DNA of 58,838 nt from an uncultured Alphaproteobacteria bacterium (GTDB lineage: Bacteria; Pseudomonadota; Alphaproteobacteria; RF32; CAG-239): assembly GCA_910587405.1 (NCBI GenBank), contig CAJUKS010000011.1, positions 1 through 58,838 of the forward strand. The letters are read 5' to 3'. The notes below the pieces were generated by a model. That model was not told where the DNA came from and did no database searches. It saw nothing but the letters and a program-made list of their open reading frames with translations. Positions 50,811 through 58,838 of this stretch are shown here, piece after piece (within the stretch, counting starts at the first letter, position 1; each line of letters starts with the position of its first letter). Position numbers and translations under genes: made by a program.

Positions 50811-51183
50811 TTTGAAATTTACCTTAGAAGACGGCCTGAAAGTCGGCGACCAGATTCACAAAGAAGTCGAGCTGCGGGAATTAACCGCCGGCGACATGCT
50901 GGATGCCGAATCCGAAGTTGAAGAGCTGGTCATGACCGAAAACGGCGCTGTCACTTATAAAACGTCACCGGTCAAACTGGCGCATGAGTTGCTTCGCCGC
51001 AGCATTGCCAAGCTGGGCAGCCTGCCGATGCCTCTTTCTCAGGCAGAGTTCCGCCTGCTGACCCGAACAGACCTGATTATCCTGCAAACCAACGCCCGGA
51101 AAATTGACCAGGCCATGGTGGAGAAAATTGCCGAACGGGGGCGACGTAATCAGGCAGCTTCCGGAGATTTACCGTCTGCTTAA
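50803..51183 (+). CDS. Tail assembly chaperone (Mu gp41)
   Basis: 126 residues. Pattern LKVGDQIHKEVELRELTAGD and LLRRSIAKLGSLPMPLSQAE is that of gp41-like tail assembly proteins. Near its end CGGGGGCGA (51136-51144) allows a ribosome slip into the reading frame that continues to 51268. So two products, a short and a longer one, are likely, as in other tailed phages. Confidence 0.87.
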   Translation: MANLKFTLEDGLKVGDQIHKEVELRELTAGDMLDAESEVEELVMTENGAVTYKTSPVKLAHELLRRSIAKLGSLPMPLSQAEFRLLTRTDLIILQTNARKIDQAMVEKIAERGRRNQAASGDLPSA

Positions 51184-51268
51184 GGAAGCTGCCTCCGCCG
51201 GGTTTTCCCAAAAAGAAGCCCGACAACTGCCTTTGTCTAACCTTGTTTTGTTAATTTACGGATTTTAA
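51140..51268 (+). CDS. Frameshift extension of the tail chaperone (gp41-gp41x)
   Basis: Reads on in the other frame as GDVIRQLPEIYRLLKEAASA, then GFSQKEARQLPLSNLVLLIYGF, a strongly protein-like sequence with no start of its own. A -2 slip with Gly-tRNA on GGG (51139-51141 to 51137-51139) re-pairs perfectly and joins it after AERG. Mu is known for a -2 shift at this point. Ends one base before the tape-measure ATG. Confidence 0.7.
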   Translation, partial: GDVIRQLPEIYRLLKEAASAGFSQKEARQLPLSNLVLLIYGF

Positions 51269-51269
51269 C

Positions 51270-53309
51270 ATGAAGAGAATACGCACAGCAATAGAACTCA
51301 GCCTGCTTGGCAACGTGTCGGCGCAAAGCGACAAGTTCGCCCAGAGCCTGAACCGCCTTGAATCCTCCGGGCGGCGTTCTCTGCTGGGCGTGGCGAATAT
51401 GGCTAACAGCACGCACAACGCGTTGGGAACCGTATTCAACAAAGGTTCTGCCTTGCTTGGTTCAGTCGGGCTGGCCGTCTCCGGAAAATCGGTGGCCGAC
51501 CTTGAAACCCGGCTGACCCGCCTGCGCCTGCAAGCCGGCATCAGCAAGGAAGAAATGGCAAAGCTTAATCAGGAATTGTTCAAAACCGCCCAAAAGCGCG
51601 ACATCAATATTGACCCGTCGGAACTGATTTCAGCCATTGAGCGCATTGTCGGCAAAACCGGCGATTTGCAATTTGCCGTCGATAATATGCAAAATCTGGC
51701 CTATGCCATTTCCGCAACCGGTGCCGCCGGTCAGGACGTCGGCGCCATGGGTGCCGATTTAATGGAAAAATTCGGCATCAAAGACCAGCAGGAAATCATC
51801 AAAACCCTTGGTTTGCTGGTCAATCAGGGTAAAGCCGGCGCCTTTGAGCTGCGTGACCTGGCGACACAGGGCGAGCGCGTCACCGCGGCTTATGCCTCAA
51901 CCGGCCGGCAAGGCAAACAGGCCGTTGCTGAAATGGGCGCCATGCTGCAAATGGCCCGCAAAGCCACCGGCGGCCCGGAAGAAACCGCTACCGCCCTGGA
52001 AGCCCTGATTCGCAACTTCAACGACCCGATGAAGCGCAAATTGTTGACGGATTCCGGCATCAAGCTTATGGATCCGGAAGACCCGAAACGAATGCGCTCA
52101 ATCATTGATATTTCAAAAGACCTGATAAAGCTGACTAATGCCGATGTCAGCAAAATCGGCCGTGCCATTGATTCCGAAGGCCTGCGCGCTTTGAACGCCA
52201 TGATTATCGAATTTAAGCAAACCGGCGGTTTCAAAAGTGTTGATGAGTTCTTGACAACCAGCTCCGACCCGCAGGCGCTCCTGGACGATTCCAAAGAAGT
52301 GGCACAAACGTTCAATTCCGCAATGACCTCGCTCAGGACGGCTTTTATGTACTTTGCCAACACCAACCTGGCCGGGCCGATTCAAACGCTGGCAGACGCC
52401 ATAAACTCGCTTGACCCGGAAACATTGCAGCAAATTTTAAGCTACGGCGGCACGGCGTTGGGTGGTCTGGCTGCCGTCTGGGCCGGTTCAAAGGTTGTCG
52501 GCATGGGTGCGACGGCCTTGTCGGCGCTTAAAGTATTCGGCGGCGGCAAAAATTCGGTGGCCGGCAGCGCCTTGGGCGGGTTGGCCGGACTTGCCGGCAT
52601 GTCAAACCCGCTGCCGGTCTATGTCGTCAACGGTTTTGGCGGCGCACAGCTTCCGGGCAGCAGCCGATTCAAACGTCAGGCTAATCTCGGCAGTGTTGCG
52701 GGAAATACAGCCTCTGTTGCGGGCGGCGGCCGCTTGGCCTCGCTTGCCAAATGGGGCGGACGGCTCGGCGCTCTCGGTGCTGTCGGTGTCGGCGCTTATC
52801 AGGCCTTTAATGCCGATAACAATATTGACCGCGGTTCCGGCATCGGTATGGCTCTGGGCGGTGCACTGGGACTTCTCGGCGGCCCGGTCGGCGTGCTTAT
52901 CGGAACTTATGCCGGGGAAAAAATCGGCGGTTATGTCGGCGGCTTGGTCGATGAAATATCAAATGCTGAAAATGGCGAAGAAACCGGACAAATCATCGGC
53001 CGCGAAGTCGGCAAAGTAGTTCGTCTGCTGCCGTTCGGTGAAATGCTGTCCGAATACTCCGAAGCGGCGGGCGCCAAACTCGGCGGACTTATCGGCCGTT
53101 TCTTTGACAACGTCGGTGAAAAACAGGCCGAGAAAGAAGCCGTTTCTGCGGCCAAAGCGCTGGAAACCCTGCAACGGGTTAAGAACGAAATCACGCTGAA
53201 GATTGACAATGAGGGCGCGCATATAACCCGCATGAAGACCAGCGAACCGCAGCAGACCAAAATCAATGTTGACTTAGGCTATACAAGGATACCTGATTAT
53301 GCCGTTTGA
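51270..53309 (+). CDS. Tape measure protein (Mu gp42)
   Basis: 679 residues. Starts KRIRTAIELSLLGNVSAQSD, has the phage TMP-core (GQDVGAMGADLMEKFGI and NQGKAGAFELRDLATQGERV), a Gly/Ala-rich hydrophobic region ~395-560 and a basic/coiled C terminus. Sets tail length; short relative to many siphophages, as expected for a short contractile tail. Confidence 0.92.
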   Translation: MKRIRTAIELSLLGNVSAQSDKFAQSLNRLESSGRRSLLGVANMANSTHNALGTVFNKGSALLGSVGLAVSGKSVADLETRLTRLRLQAGISKEEMAKLNQELFKTAQKRDINIDPSELISAIERIVGKTGDLQFAVDNMQNLAYAISATGAAGQDVGAMGADLMEKFGIKDQQEIIKTLGLLVNQGKAGAFELRDLATQGERVTAAYASTGRQGKQAVAEMGAMLQMARKATGGPEETATALEALIRNFNDPMKRKLLTDSGIKLMDPEDPKRMRSIIDISKDLIKLTNADVSKIGRAIDSEGLRALNAMIIEFKQTGGFKSVDEFLTTSSDPQALLDDSKEVAQTFNSAMTSLRTAFMYFANTNLAGPIQTLADAINSLDPETLQQILSYGGTALGGLAAVWAGSKVVGMGATALSALKVFGGGKNSVAGSALGGLAGLAGMSNPLPVYVVNGFGGAQLPGSSRFKRQANLGSVAGNTASVAGGGRLASLAKWGGRLGALGAVGVGAYQAFNADNNIDRGSGIGMALGGALGLLGGPVGVLIGTYAGEKIGGYVGGLVDEISNAENGEETGQIIGREVGKVVRLLPFGEMLSEYSEAAGAKLGGLIGRFFDNVGEKQAEKEAVSAAKALETLQRVKNEITLKIDNEGAHITRMKTSEPQQTKINVDLGYTRIPDYAV

Positions 53310-54516
53310 ACGCGAAGACATTATTAAAATCAACGGAATCACCCTTTACGCCAGGAATGACGACTGGGGTCAGTCCGGCAAACAATCCGGCAACAAAGTT
53401 TTGCTGACGGACGAAACGTCGTCCCAGCAAACGGACTGCCAGCTTGACGCCGTCGATTTTCATATCGAAGCCTATTACCTGGGCGAGGACTATCAAAACG
53501 TCGTCAGCAAGCTTTACAAAATCTACAAACAGCAGAAAAATATGCTGCTGGAGCACCACGACATCGGCCGCGTCTGGGTAAAATTTGCCAACGGCGGCTA
53601 TCGCATCAAAAAGACCAACACCAAATTATGGTACCGGGAATTTGTCCTGAACTTGGTTCTGGCCAAAACCTCAGACCTCAAAATTCAGGTGGTCGAACTT
53701 GAACAACTGGCGGAAACTCAGCTTGAAAAAGGCGTTGAGCAGTCGTTGCTTGACGCGCTGGACAAGTTCAACGCCGACTTTATCAGCGAAAACTTAAACA
53801 GTCTGGTCAAAAACGACATCGTCAACAACCTTTATGCCCTGGGCGATAAAATCTCAAGCTTAAGCGCCGACAACCTGCTGGGCAGCCTGACAAACCCCTT
53901 CACCGGCACGTTTGAATCGCTTTTGGCAGCGGCCGGAGGCATAGCCGGAACAATCCAGTCTTATTTGAATCTCGGCAAGTCTAAAAACGACCGAAAGTAT
54001 GAATATAATAATTCGGGTTTCTCCGGAGAGGAGGCAAGAAAATATTTTCAATCGTATATCGACATCGCTTCACGGGTGGACAGTGCCGTTGACATTGCCA
54101 ACACTGAGCCGGAAACCCAGCAAAATATCCAGACCGCAATCGACCTCATTAAGCAGACGGCAATCGTCAAAGCCTGCGACTGCGTTACGGAAAACCCCTT
54201 TGAAACTAAAGAAAGCATAAAAAATGCCATTAAGGATTTGGAAAAAGTATCCGATTCCATTATACAGGCCGCCGAAGACAACAAAGAAATCCAGAACGAC
54301 ATCCACAATGTTGTCAATCAGGCTGTCGTTATCTTACAATCGCAGCCGGTTTTTAATTCCCGCCAAATTCAGACAAACATCTGCCTGCCGGCCGCCGTCA
54401 TCTGCCGGGATGAAAACTGCGACGAGGAAACCTTTTTAAGAGTTAACGAAATCCGCCACCCGCTGTTTGTCCCGGCCGGCATCAAACTTGAAATAACAGG
54501 AGACAGCAATGAGTAA
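53299..54516 (+). CDS. DNA circularisation/baseplate hub protein (Mu gpN)
   Basis: 405 residues. N-terminal DNA-circulation domain with FEREDIIKINGITLYARNDD and DAVDFHIEAYYLGEDYQNVV, plus ALYKIYKQQKNMLLEHHDIG-like LYKIYKQQKNMLLEHHDIGR. Central helices are variable. In Mu, gpN is in the tail baseplate; the circularisation name is historical. Overlaps tape measure by 11 bp and P by 8. Confidence 0.88.
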   Translation: MPFEREDIIKINGITLYARNDDWGQSGKQSGNKVLLTDETSSQQTDCQLDAVDFHIEAYYLGEDYQNVVSKLYKIYKQQKNMLLEHHDIGRVWVKFANGGYRIKKTNTKLWYREFVLNLVLAKTSDLKIQVVELEQLAETQLEKGVEQSLLDALDKFNADFISENLNSLVKNDIVNNLYALGDKISSLSADNLLGSLTNPFTGTFESLLAAAGGIAGTIQSYLNLGKSKNDRKYEYNNSGFSGEEARKYFQSYIDIASRVDSAVDIANTEPETQQNIQTAIDLIKQTAIVKACDCVTENPFETKESIKNAIKDLEKVSDSIIQAAEDNKEIQNDIHNVVNQAVVILQSQPVFNSRQIQTNICLPAAVICRDENCDEETFLRVNEIRHPLFVPAGIKLEITGDSNE

Positions 54517-55453
54517 AGCTGTCAACGTTTCCCTGAAAGTGGGTGGCTATCAAATCAGCGGGTTTGATGACGTCGAAGTCGGCAAAAGCCTTTATAATCT
54601 GGCGAACATGGCGCGGCTGAGCTTTTATGAAAAAGACGATCATGATTTGCTTGCCGTTAAAAAAATCATCAAAGGCAAGGCTGAAGCGGTGGTTTACTTT
54701 GACAAACAGCCGGTTGTCAGCGGCTATATTTATGAACCGGCACCGGGCTTGGGGGCAGAAGGAGCCGCTTTTGAAGCCGTCGTTACCTCTCCGATTGCCA
54801 AATATATCGGACAGTCGGCAGAAAAAGGAAAAACTTACTATAATCAGTCTGCCGCTGCCGTTCTGGCTGACCTCTGTCCCGACATCCGGCTTGAAACCAG
54901 AAGCAGCAAATTTCTGCCCAAGTTCGTCACTTACGGCTTTGAACATATTGACGGCATTATTCAAAAATTCTGCCGCAAAACCGACAGCGTTATCTATTCC
55001 GGGCCGCTCGGGCAGCTGATTATTGACGAACGTTCCGCCGAAGCCGCTATTGCCGGCACCATTGCCACCGGTCAAAACGTCCTGTCAATCGGCCGGGTTG
55101 AGACCAACGACGACGCGGTTGTCATTGTCGGACAGCAGCCGCTTGATGACAATATCAGTCTGGACACGGCGGTTTGCAGCAAAATCACCTCTGCCGGCAG
55201 CGGCAAAAAACGTTTCTTTTACGGGGATGACATCAGCCCGTCAGCCATTAACGCCCTCAAATTCTGGTCGAAACGGGTTCCGGTCAGCATTCCCAACTGG
55301 TTTGACAATGCCGGCAATCTGCTTGAACTCAACAAATGGTACAAGGCCGTTGACGCCTGGCACGGTTTGGATGAACCGATGCGCCTTTGCTCGCTTGTTT
55401 TTAGACTGAACAAAAAAGACGGCTATTCCGCCGATTTGACACTGGAGGTGTAA
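54509..55453 (+). CDS. Baseplate hub (Mu gpP, gpD-like)
   Basis: 314 residues. Pattern MSKAVNVSLKVGGYQISGFD, GYIYEPAPGLGAEGAAFEA and ADLTLEV end fit the Mu gpP (gp44) baseplate hub. It attaches the spike. Its last part has one GTTTTTAGAC site (minus orientation of the dispersed motif). Confidence 0.86.
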   Translation: MSKAVNVSLKVGGYQISGFDDVEVGKSLYNLANMARLSFYEKDDHDLLAVKKIIKGKAEAVVYFDKQPVVSGYIYEPAPGLGAEGAAFEAVVTSPIAKYIGQSAEKGKTYYNQSAAAVLADLCPDIRLETRSSKFLPKFVTYGFEHIDGIIQKFCRKTDSVIYSGPLGQLIIDERSAEAAIAGTIATGQNVLSIGRVETNDDAVVIVGQQPLDDNISLDTAVCSKITSAGSGKKRFFYGDDISPSAINALKFWSKRVPVSIPNWFDNAGNLLELNKWYKAVDAWHGLDEPMRLCSLVFRLNKKDGYSADLTLEV

Positions 55454-55454
55454 A

Positions 55455-56135
55455 ATGGACAAACAGCTTGAAAACGAAATCATTTCCCTGTTTTCCCGCC
55501 TGATAAAACCGCGCGATGACCGGCTGAACAATCTGTCCCGGCTCGGCAAGGTGCTGATGATGAAGGCCGGCAACACCCAGTCGGCGCAAGTTCAAACGGC
55601 CAACAACGAAATTGCCGACAATGTCAAATTCATTGAAGCGTACGGCTTCACCGCCAAGCCCAAGCAGAACGGCGAATGTATATTGCTGAACATTCAGGGC
55701 AACCCCGGCAACGTTGTTGCTCTGGTTATCGGCAACCGCGAGCTGCGCTTTAAGGAGCTGAACGACGGCGAAGTCGCCATGTATGACGATGCGGGAAATC
55801 TGCTGCATTTCAAAAACGGCGGCGTTATCGACTTCAAAGCCCCGGCAACCATGAATCAGACGGCGCAGACCATTAATGTCAGCGGCACAACTGCCGTTAA
55901 CGTCAACACCCAAACCGCCGCTGTTACGGCTAAAACCTTAAATGTCGAAGCTGATACGGCCGCAATCAAAGCCAAAACTGCCACGGTTGACGCTGAAACG
56001 ACCACCGTCAACGGCAAAGTTAACCTTGCCGGCGGCGGACAAGGCGTTGCCCGCTTGGGCGATGCGGTAGAGGTCGACCCCGTTACGCATAAAGGTTCAA
56101 TAACTTCAGCCAGTACGGAGGTAACAGCCGGATGA
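55455..56135 (+). CDS. Baseplate spike protein (Mu gp45)
   Basis: 226 residues. OB-fold N-terminal half (GYFTAK-like AYGFTAKPKQNGECILLNI, MYDDAGNLLHFKNGGVIDF) and a repetitive beta tail with NVNTQTAAVTAKTLNVEADT, the triple-helix spike tip. gp45 is the cell-piercing spike of Mu. Overlaps gp46 by 4 bp. Confidence 0.9.
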   Translation: MDKQLENEIISLFSRLIKPRDDRLNNLSRLGKVLMMKAGNTQSAQVQTANNEIADNVKFIEAYGFTAKPKQNGECILLNIQGNPGNVVALVIGNRELRFKELNDGEVAMYDDAGNLLHFKNGGVIDFKAPATMNQTAQTINVSGTTAVNVNTQTAAVTAKTLNVEADTAAIKAKTATVDAETTTVNGKVNLAGGGQGVARLGDAVEVDPVTHKGSITSASTEVTAG

Positions 56136-56554
56136 CACAAATTATCGACATCAACAGCCTTGATATTGAAACCGTCAGCGACGAGCTGTTGCAGGCCATA
56201 TTGATTGCCATTTTTACCGACGCCCGCGCGGCCGACGACGAGCTGCCGGAATACGTCAAAGGCTCTCGCGGCGGTTGGTTCGGCGATAAGGTTGAAACTG
56301 TCATCAACGGCAGACAGACCAGCTTCAGCTGGGGGTCTAAGCTTTGGATGCTCAAACGCGCCAAAATGACCGAGGATGAGGCCGGACTGGCGGAATTGCT
56401 TATTCAGGACAGCCTGACCCCGCTGAACAATGCCGGCGTTATTGATGAAAACACCGTCACCGTCAAAAAGTCAGGCAACACTTTGATTTTAACCATAACT
56501 TTGACTACTGAAACCTATGAGATTAAGGGAATTGAACAATGGCTTGGCCGGTAA
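56132..56554 (+). CDS. Baseplate wedge protein (Mu gp46)
   Basis: 140 residues, GP46/gpW-gp25-like. Pattern GSRGGWFGDKVETVINGRQT and SKLWMLKRAKMTEDEAGLAE, AEIANTAEWL-type end replaced by TLTTETYEIKGIEQWLGR. Part of the baseplate. Overlaps gp47 by 16 bp. Confidence 0.88.
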   Translation: MTQIIDINSLDIETVSDELLQAILIAIFTDARAADDELPEYVKGSRGGWFGDKVETVINGRQTSFSWGSKLWMLKRAKMTEDEAGLAELLIQDSLTPLNNAGVIDENTVTVKKSGNTLILTITLTTETYEIKGIEQWLGR

Positions 56555-57576
56555 CAACTTTAACACAAAGAATCGATTCGATTGAGAAGGCTTATCAGCG
56601 TTATATTTCCGTTGATAAAATGCCGCTTTCGGTGCAAAAGGCCCGCGCCCGCGTGCTGGGCTATCAAATCAACGCGCTTGAGACTTATATCAAGTATTTA
56701 AGCAAACAAATGGTGCCAACCACCGCCGAGAAGGAATATCTGGAATATCATTGTGCGGCTAAAGGCATTTACCGCAAACAGGCCGTTGCCGCCGTTGGTT
56801 CTATTACGGTTAACGGAACCAAGGGAACGGTCATTGCAGCGGGAACAATCCTCAACCGCAACGTCGACAATGTTCAGTATCGCGTCACGGAGACCACGGT
56901 TTTAACCGCCGAAACACAGGAAATCAAAGTCGAATGCCTCACCAACGGCACGACCGGCAACTGCGACGAGGGCGAGCTCCTCACCTTTGCCAATGCCATT
57001 GCCGGCATTGAAACCACCGCAACGGTTGTCTTAATCGGTGCCGGCGCGGATATTGAAACCGACAAAGACCTGCTTGTCCGTTACCTTGAGCACGTCCGCA
57101 ACGTTTTCCATGGCGGCAATGACGCCGACTACGTCAAATGGGCGTTGCAGGTCGAAGGCGTCAACCGCGCCTGGTGCTATCCCTGCGCGCTGGGTCCCGG
57201 AACGGCGATTGTCCGGATTATGACGCCGCAAGGCTTCCCGGACGCCATTTTGATTAAAAAAGTTGAAGACTACATCAATTCAGTTCGGCCGCCGACATAC
57301 ACCCGCTTCAAAGTTCTGTCTCCGACGGCCAAAGCCATTGATTTTGAAATCCGCATCGTACCCAACAACGAAGAAATTCAGGCGGCGGTCACTCTGGCGC
57401 TCAAAAGCCTGCTGGACGATTCGTCCGAACCGGAAGGAACGGTCTATGTTTCCAAAATCCACGGAGCTATTCTGTCAGTTTCGGCGCTTGTAGACTATAC
57501 GCTTATTTCTCCGGCGGAAAATATTACTTGCGGGCTTGGCGAGCTGGCGGTTGTGGGAGAAATCACATGGAGTTAG
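56539..57576 (+). CDS. Baseplate protein (Mu gp47, gpJ-like)
   Basis: 345 residues. Baseplate J family: YLEYHCAAKGIYRKQAVAAV, DLLVRYLEHVRNVFHGGNDA and WALQVEGVNRAWCYPCALGP. Wedge component linking the hub to fibres. Overlaps gp48 by 10 bp. Confidence 0.91.
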   Translation: MAWPVTTLTQRIDSIEKAYQRYISVDKMPLSVQKARARVLGYQINALETYIKYLSKQMVPTTAEKEYLEYHCAAKGIYRKQAVAAVGSITVNGTKGTVIAAGTILNRNVDNVQYRVTETTVLTAETQEIKVECLTNGTTGNCDEGELLTFANAIAGIETTATVVLIGAGADIETDKDLLVRYLEHVRNVFHGGNDADYVKWALQVEGVNRAWCYPCALGPGTAIVRIMTPQGFPDAILIKKVEDYINSVRPPTYTRFKVLSPTAKAIDFEIRIVPNNEEIQAAVTLALKSLLDDSSEPEGTVYVSKIHGAILSVSALVDYTLISPAENITCGLGELAVVGEITWS

Positions 57577-58109
57577 TGGAACGCTACATTGCCGCGGGCA
57601 AAGCCCTCCGCCCCCGCGGCGTCATCTGGGAAGTCAAGCCCGATAGCGTTACGGAAAAAGAAATCCGTATTGAGGCCGAGCAACTGGCGGAAATACAGCA
57701 GTCAATAGAAGACATGCTGAAAGAAACCGACCTGCGAAAAGTATTTTATTTTCTGGAAGAATGGGAAGACGTTTTCGGGCTGCCTCATACCGGAAGCTAT
57801 GAAGAACGTATTGCCGCGTTGAACGCTGCCGACACCGAAGGCGTCATTTCCATTGACCGCTATGTTGAGCTCTGCGCGCTTCAGGGGGTTACGGTGACAA
57901 TTCGCGAACATTGCCCGTTTATGTTCGGCTGGTCACGTTTTGGCGGAAGCGACGAATGCGGCGCGCCGGAAATCATTTTCTGTTGGGAAATTATCATTCA
58001 TGAGGCGGTTGACGACGCAGCCGTCGCCGGCATGAAGAATTTAGTAACGAAATTAAAACAAAGCCACACCTGGCTGACATTTATTGACGAAAGGACGTTA
58101 GAGCAATGA
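57567..58109 (+). CDS. DUF2313 baseplate/tail protein (Mu gp48)
   Basis: 180 residues from ATG 57567. YmfQ/DUF2313: DMLKETDLRKVFYFLEEWED, FGLPHTGSYEERIAALN, FGWSRFGGSDECGAPEIIF. Baseplate periphery in Mu; overlaps the fibre gene as ATGA. Confidence 0.9.
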   Translation: MELVERYIAAGKALRPRGVIWEVKPDSVTEKEIRIEAEQLAEIQQSIEDMLKETDLRKVFYFLEEWEDVFGLPHTGSYEERIAALNAADTEGVISIDRYVELCALQGVTVTIREHCPFMFGWSRFGGSDECGAPEIIFCWEIIIHEAVDDAAVAGMKNLVTKLKQSHTWLTFIDERTLEQ

Positions 58110-58838
58110 AATATTATCCTCCCCTTGGCGCTGAAGATGACAATGCCGATTACGAAAACTGCGACCCGGTTAATCATAAATGGGAAAACAGCATGCCGGA
58201 CGCGCGGGGGTTCGGCGCAACCCAGCGGGAAATTGTCAACGCCATTACGACGGCGGGCTTAACGCCGTCGGCCGATGATTTAACCCAGCTGGGCCAGGCT
58301 ATTCTGAAAATCGCAAAAAAAGGCCTGTTTAATTCAACCGGTGACGGCCTAACCATTGATAACGGCGTTTTAAAGGCCGTTATTGCTGCCGGTCTGATTT
58401 TCAACACCGGTAAAATTGCCGTTAATACCGGAAAAGGCCTGTCCGTCGGTGAAGACAACAAGCTCAATGCCAACATCGGCCCGGCTTTGGTGTTTAACGA
58501 AGCTAATCAGCTGGCTTTAAATTTGCACGACAGCTTGCAGATTTTAAACAGCCAGCTGGCGCAGGCTTATTTAATTTCATCGTCAAAGGTCGAGGACATG
58601 GCCGACAACGTTATTCGGCCACAAATAACCCGCACGATTTTGCGCAAGTCTATCACGGCAGCGACAACGTTTACTTTTGACAACTCGGCAATCGCTAACA
58701 TACCGGACGGAACTCATGTCACGCTTGAGCTGCACCTTAATATGAAGACTGTTTCCGCAATTTCATTTAGCCCGGCGGTTGAGTGGGACGGCAGGAAAGC
58801 GCCGACGATGAACAAAGTCCGCGACTACTGGCTGGTGC
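58106..58838 (+). CDS. Tail fibre protein, N-terminal part (runs off window)
   Basis: 244 residues visible, open to the window edge. Start MKYYPPLGAEDDNADYENCD; then GFGATQREIVNAITTAGLTP and several beta-repeat stretches such as ISSSKVEDMADNVIRPQITR. Position and beta pattern indicate the host-recognition fibre (Mu gpS role). The C-terminal receptor tip, chaperone and inversion system, if any, lie outside. Confidence 0.82.
   Translation, partial: MKYYPPLGAEDDNADYENCDPVNHKWENSMPDARGFGATQREIVNAITTAGLTPSADDLTQLGQAILKIAKKGLFNSTGDGLTIDNGVLKAVIAAGLIFNTGKIAVNTGKGLSVGEDNKLNANIGPALVFNEANQLALNLHDSLQILNSQLAQAYLISSSKVEDMADNVIRPQITRTILRKSITAATTFTFDNSAIANIPDGTHVTLELHLNMKTVSAISFSPAVEWDGRKAPTMNKVRDYWLV

Larger units (their letters stand above)
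35438..55406. repeat. Dispersed GTCTAAAAAC motif (seven exact copies)
   Basis: Exact copies: plus strand at 35438, 37298, 40886, 46906 and 53979; minus strand (GTTTTTAGAC) at 43263-43272 and 55397-55406. The shorter core GTCTAAAA is also at 32083, 38923, 50313 (plus), 41842-41849 (minus) and at the left end (27663, 27800, minus). None of the core was found by eye in the first 27.6 kb. Copies lie in different reading frames. Their function is unknown. Confidence 0.7.
27646..58838 (+). mobile_element. Mu-like transposable prophage (left part, right end outside window)
   Basis: Evidence for a Mu-type phage: a LexA-like repressor divergent from ner, transposase A and target ATPase B; a Mor-type activator; and a late cluster in Mu order (terminase, portal, F, I, capsid, sheath L, tube M, tape measure, N, P, gp45 to gp48). 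The left end is set at TGTGGGG (27646) because Mu-type ends begin with TG and transposase-like sites follow; the exact base and the 5-bp target duplication cannot be proved without the right end. All visible structural genes are open, so it may be an intact prophage. The early part (27.7-37.6 kb) is clearly more AT-rich than the late part and the host. Confidence 0.93.

Overview
The window looks like an alphaproteobacterial chromosome interrupted by the left part of a Mu-like transposable prophage. The alphaproteobacterial call rests on a gapR (DUF2312) gene, a three-gene NAD(P) transhydrogenase (pntAA-pntAB-pntB) and the order rpmH-rnpA-yidD-yidC-yihA. No rRNA or species marker is present, so I cannot name a genus.

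Host part (1-27.6 kb). From the left: the 5' part of pyruvate kinase, divergent gapR, a two-gene chromate-type transporter and the transhydrogenase operon. Then come a TetR regulator paired with a small HExxH membrane protein, a secreted protein, and a murein-recycling pair (mpl-ldcA). A second HExxH membrane protein, a small acidic protein and a cation-diffusion exporter follow. Next is a gliding-type ABC exporter whose permease, GldG-like and DUF4340-like parts are fused into one 1154-residue chain. rlmB, a HAD phosphatase and a fused AmgK-MurU protein (MurNAc salvage) lie before tRNA-Tyr, tRNA-Gly and tuf. A large autotransporter separates tuf from rpmH-rnpA-yidD-yidC-yihA. mpl, ldcA and amgK-murU together suggest active recycling of cell-wall peptides and sugars.

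Prophage (about 27.65 kb to past the right edge). The left end lies 20-odd bases after the yihA stop and carries repeated TTTAGACTYT sites. A LexA-type repressor is divergent from an early operon: ner, transposase A, target protein B, small HTH and accessory genes, a phage copy of gapR, DUF3164, gemA, and a Mor-type activator. Next come a C5 cytosine methyltransferase with no normal start codon, and small accessory genes (NrdD-like, ASCH). The late genes follow Mu order closely: GH108 lysozyme, DksA-like protein, small and large terminase, portal, an F-type head protein with a C-terminal PBECR2-like nuclease domain, protease I, decoration and capsid proteins, tail sheath, tube, chaperone with a probable frameshift, tape measure, N, P, gp45-gp48, and the start of a tail fibre. 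The right end is outside the window.

Most interesting signals: (1) the 10-mer GTCTAAAAAC occurs seven times in the prophage between 35.4 and 55.4 kb, with its 8-mer core found more widely in the prophage and not seen in the host part; two copies are followed at once by 8-bp hairpins with ATAA loops. (2) A nearly identical 23-bp sequence lies upstream of the lysis and the head operons, where Mu has P-lys and P-I. (3) There is a probable -2 frameshift in the tail chaperone, and a slippery or non-AUG start for the methyltransferase. (4) A phage-borne GapR is about 85 % identical to the host one. Gene functions come from recognising motifs and gene order by eye; no database search was run.
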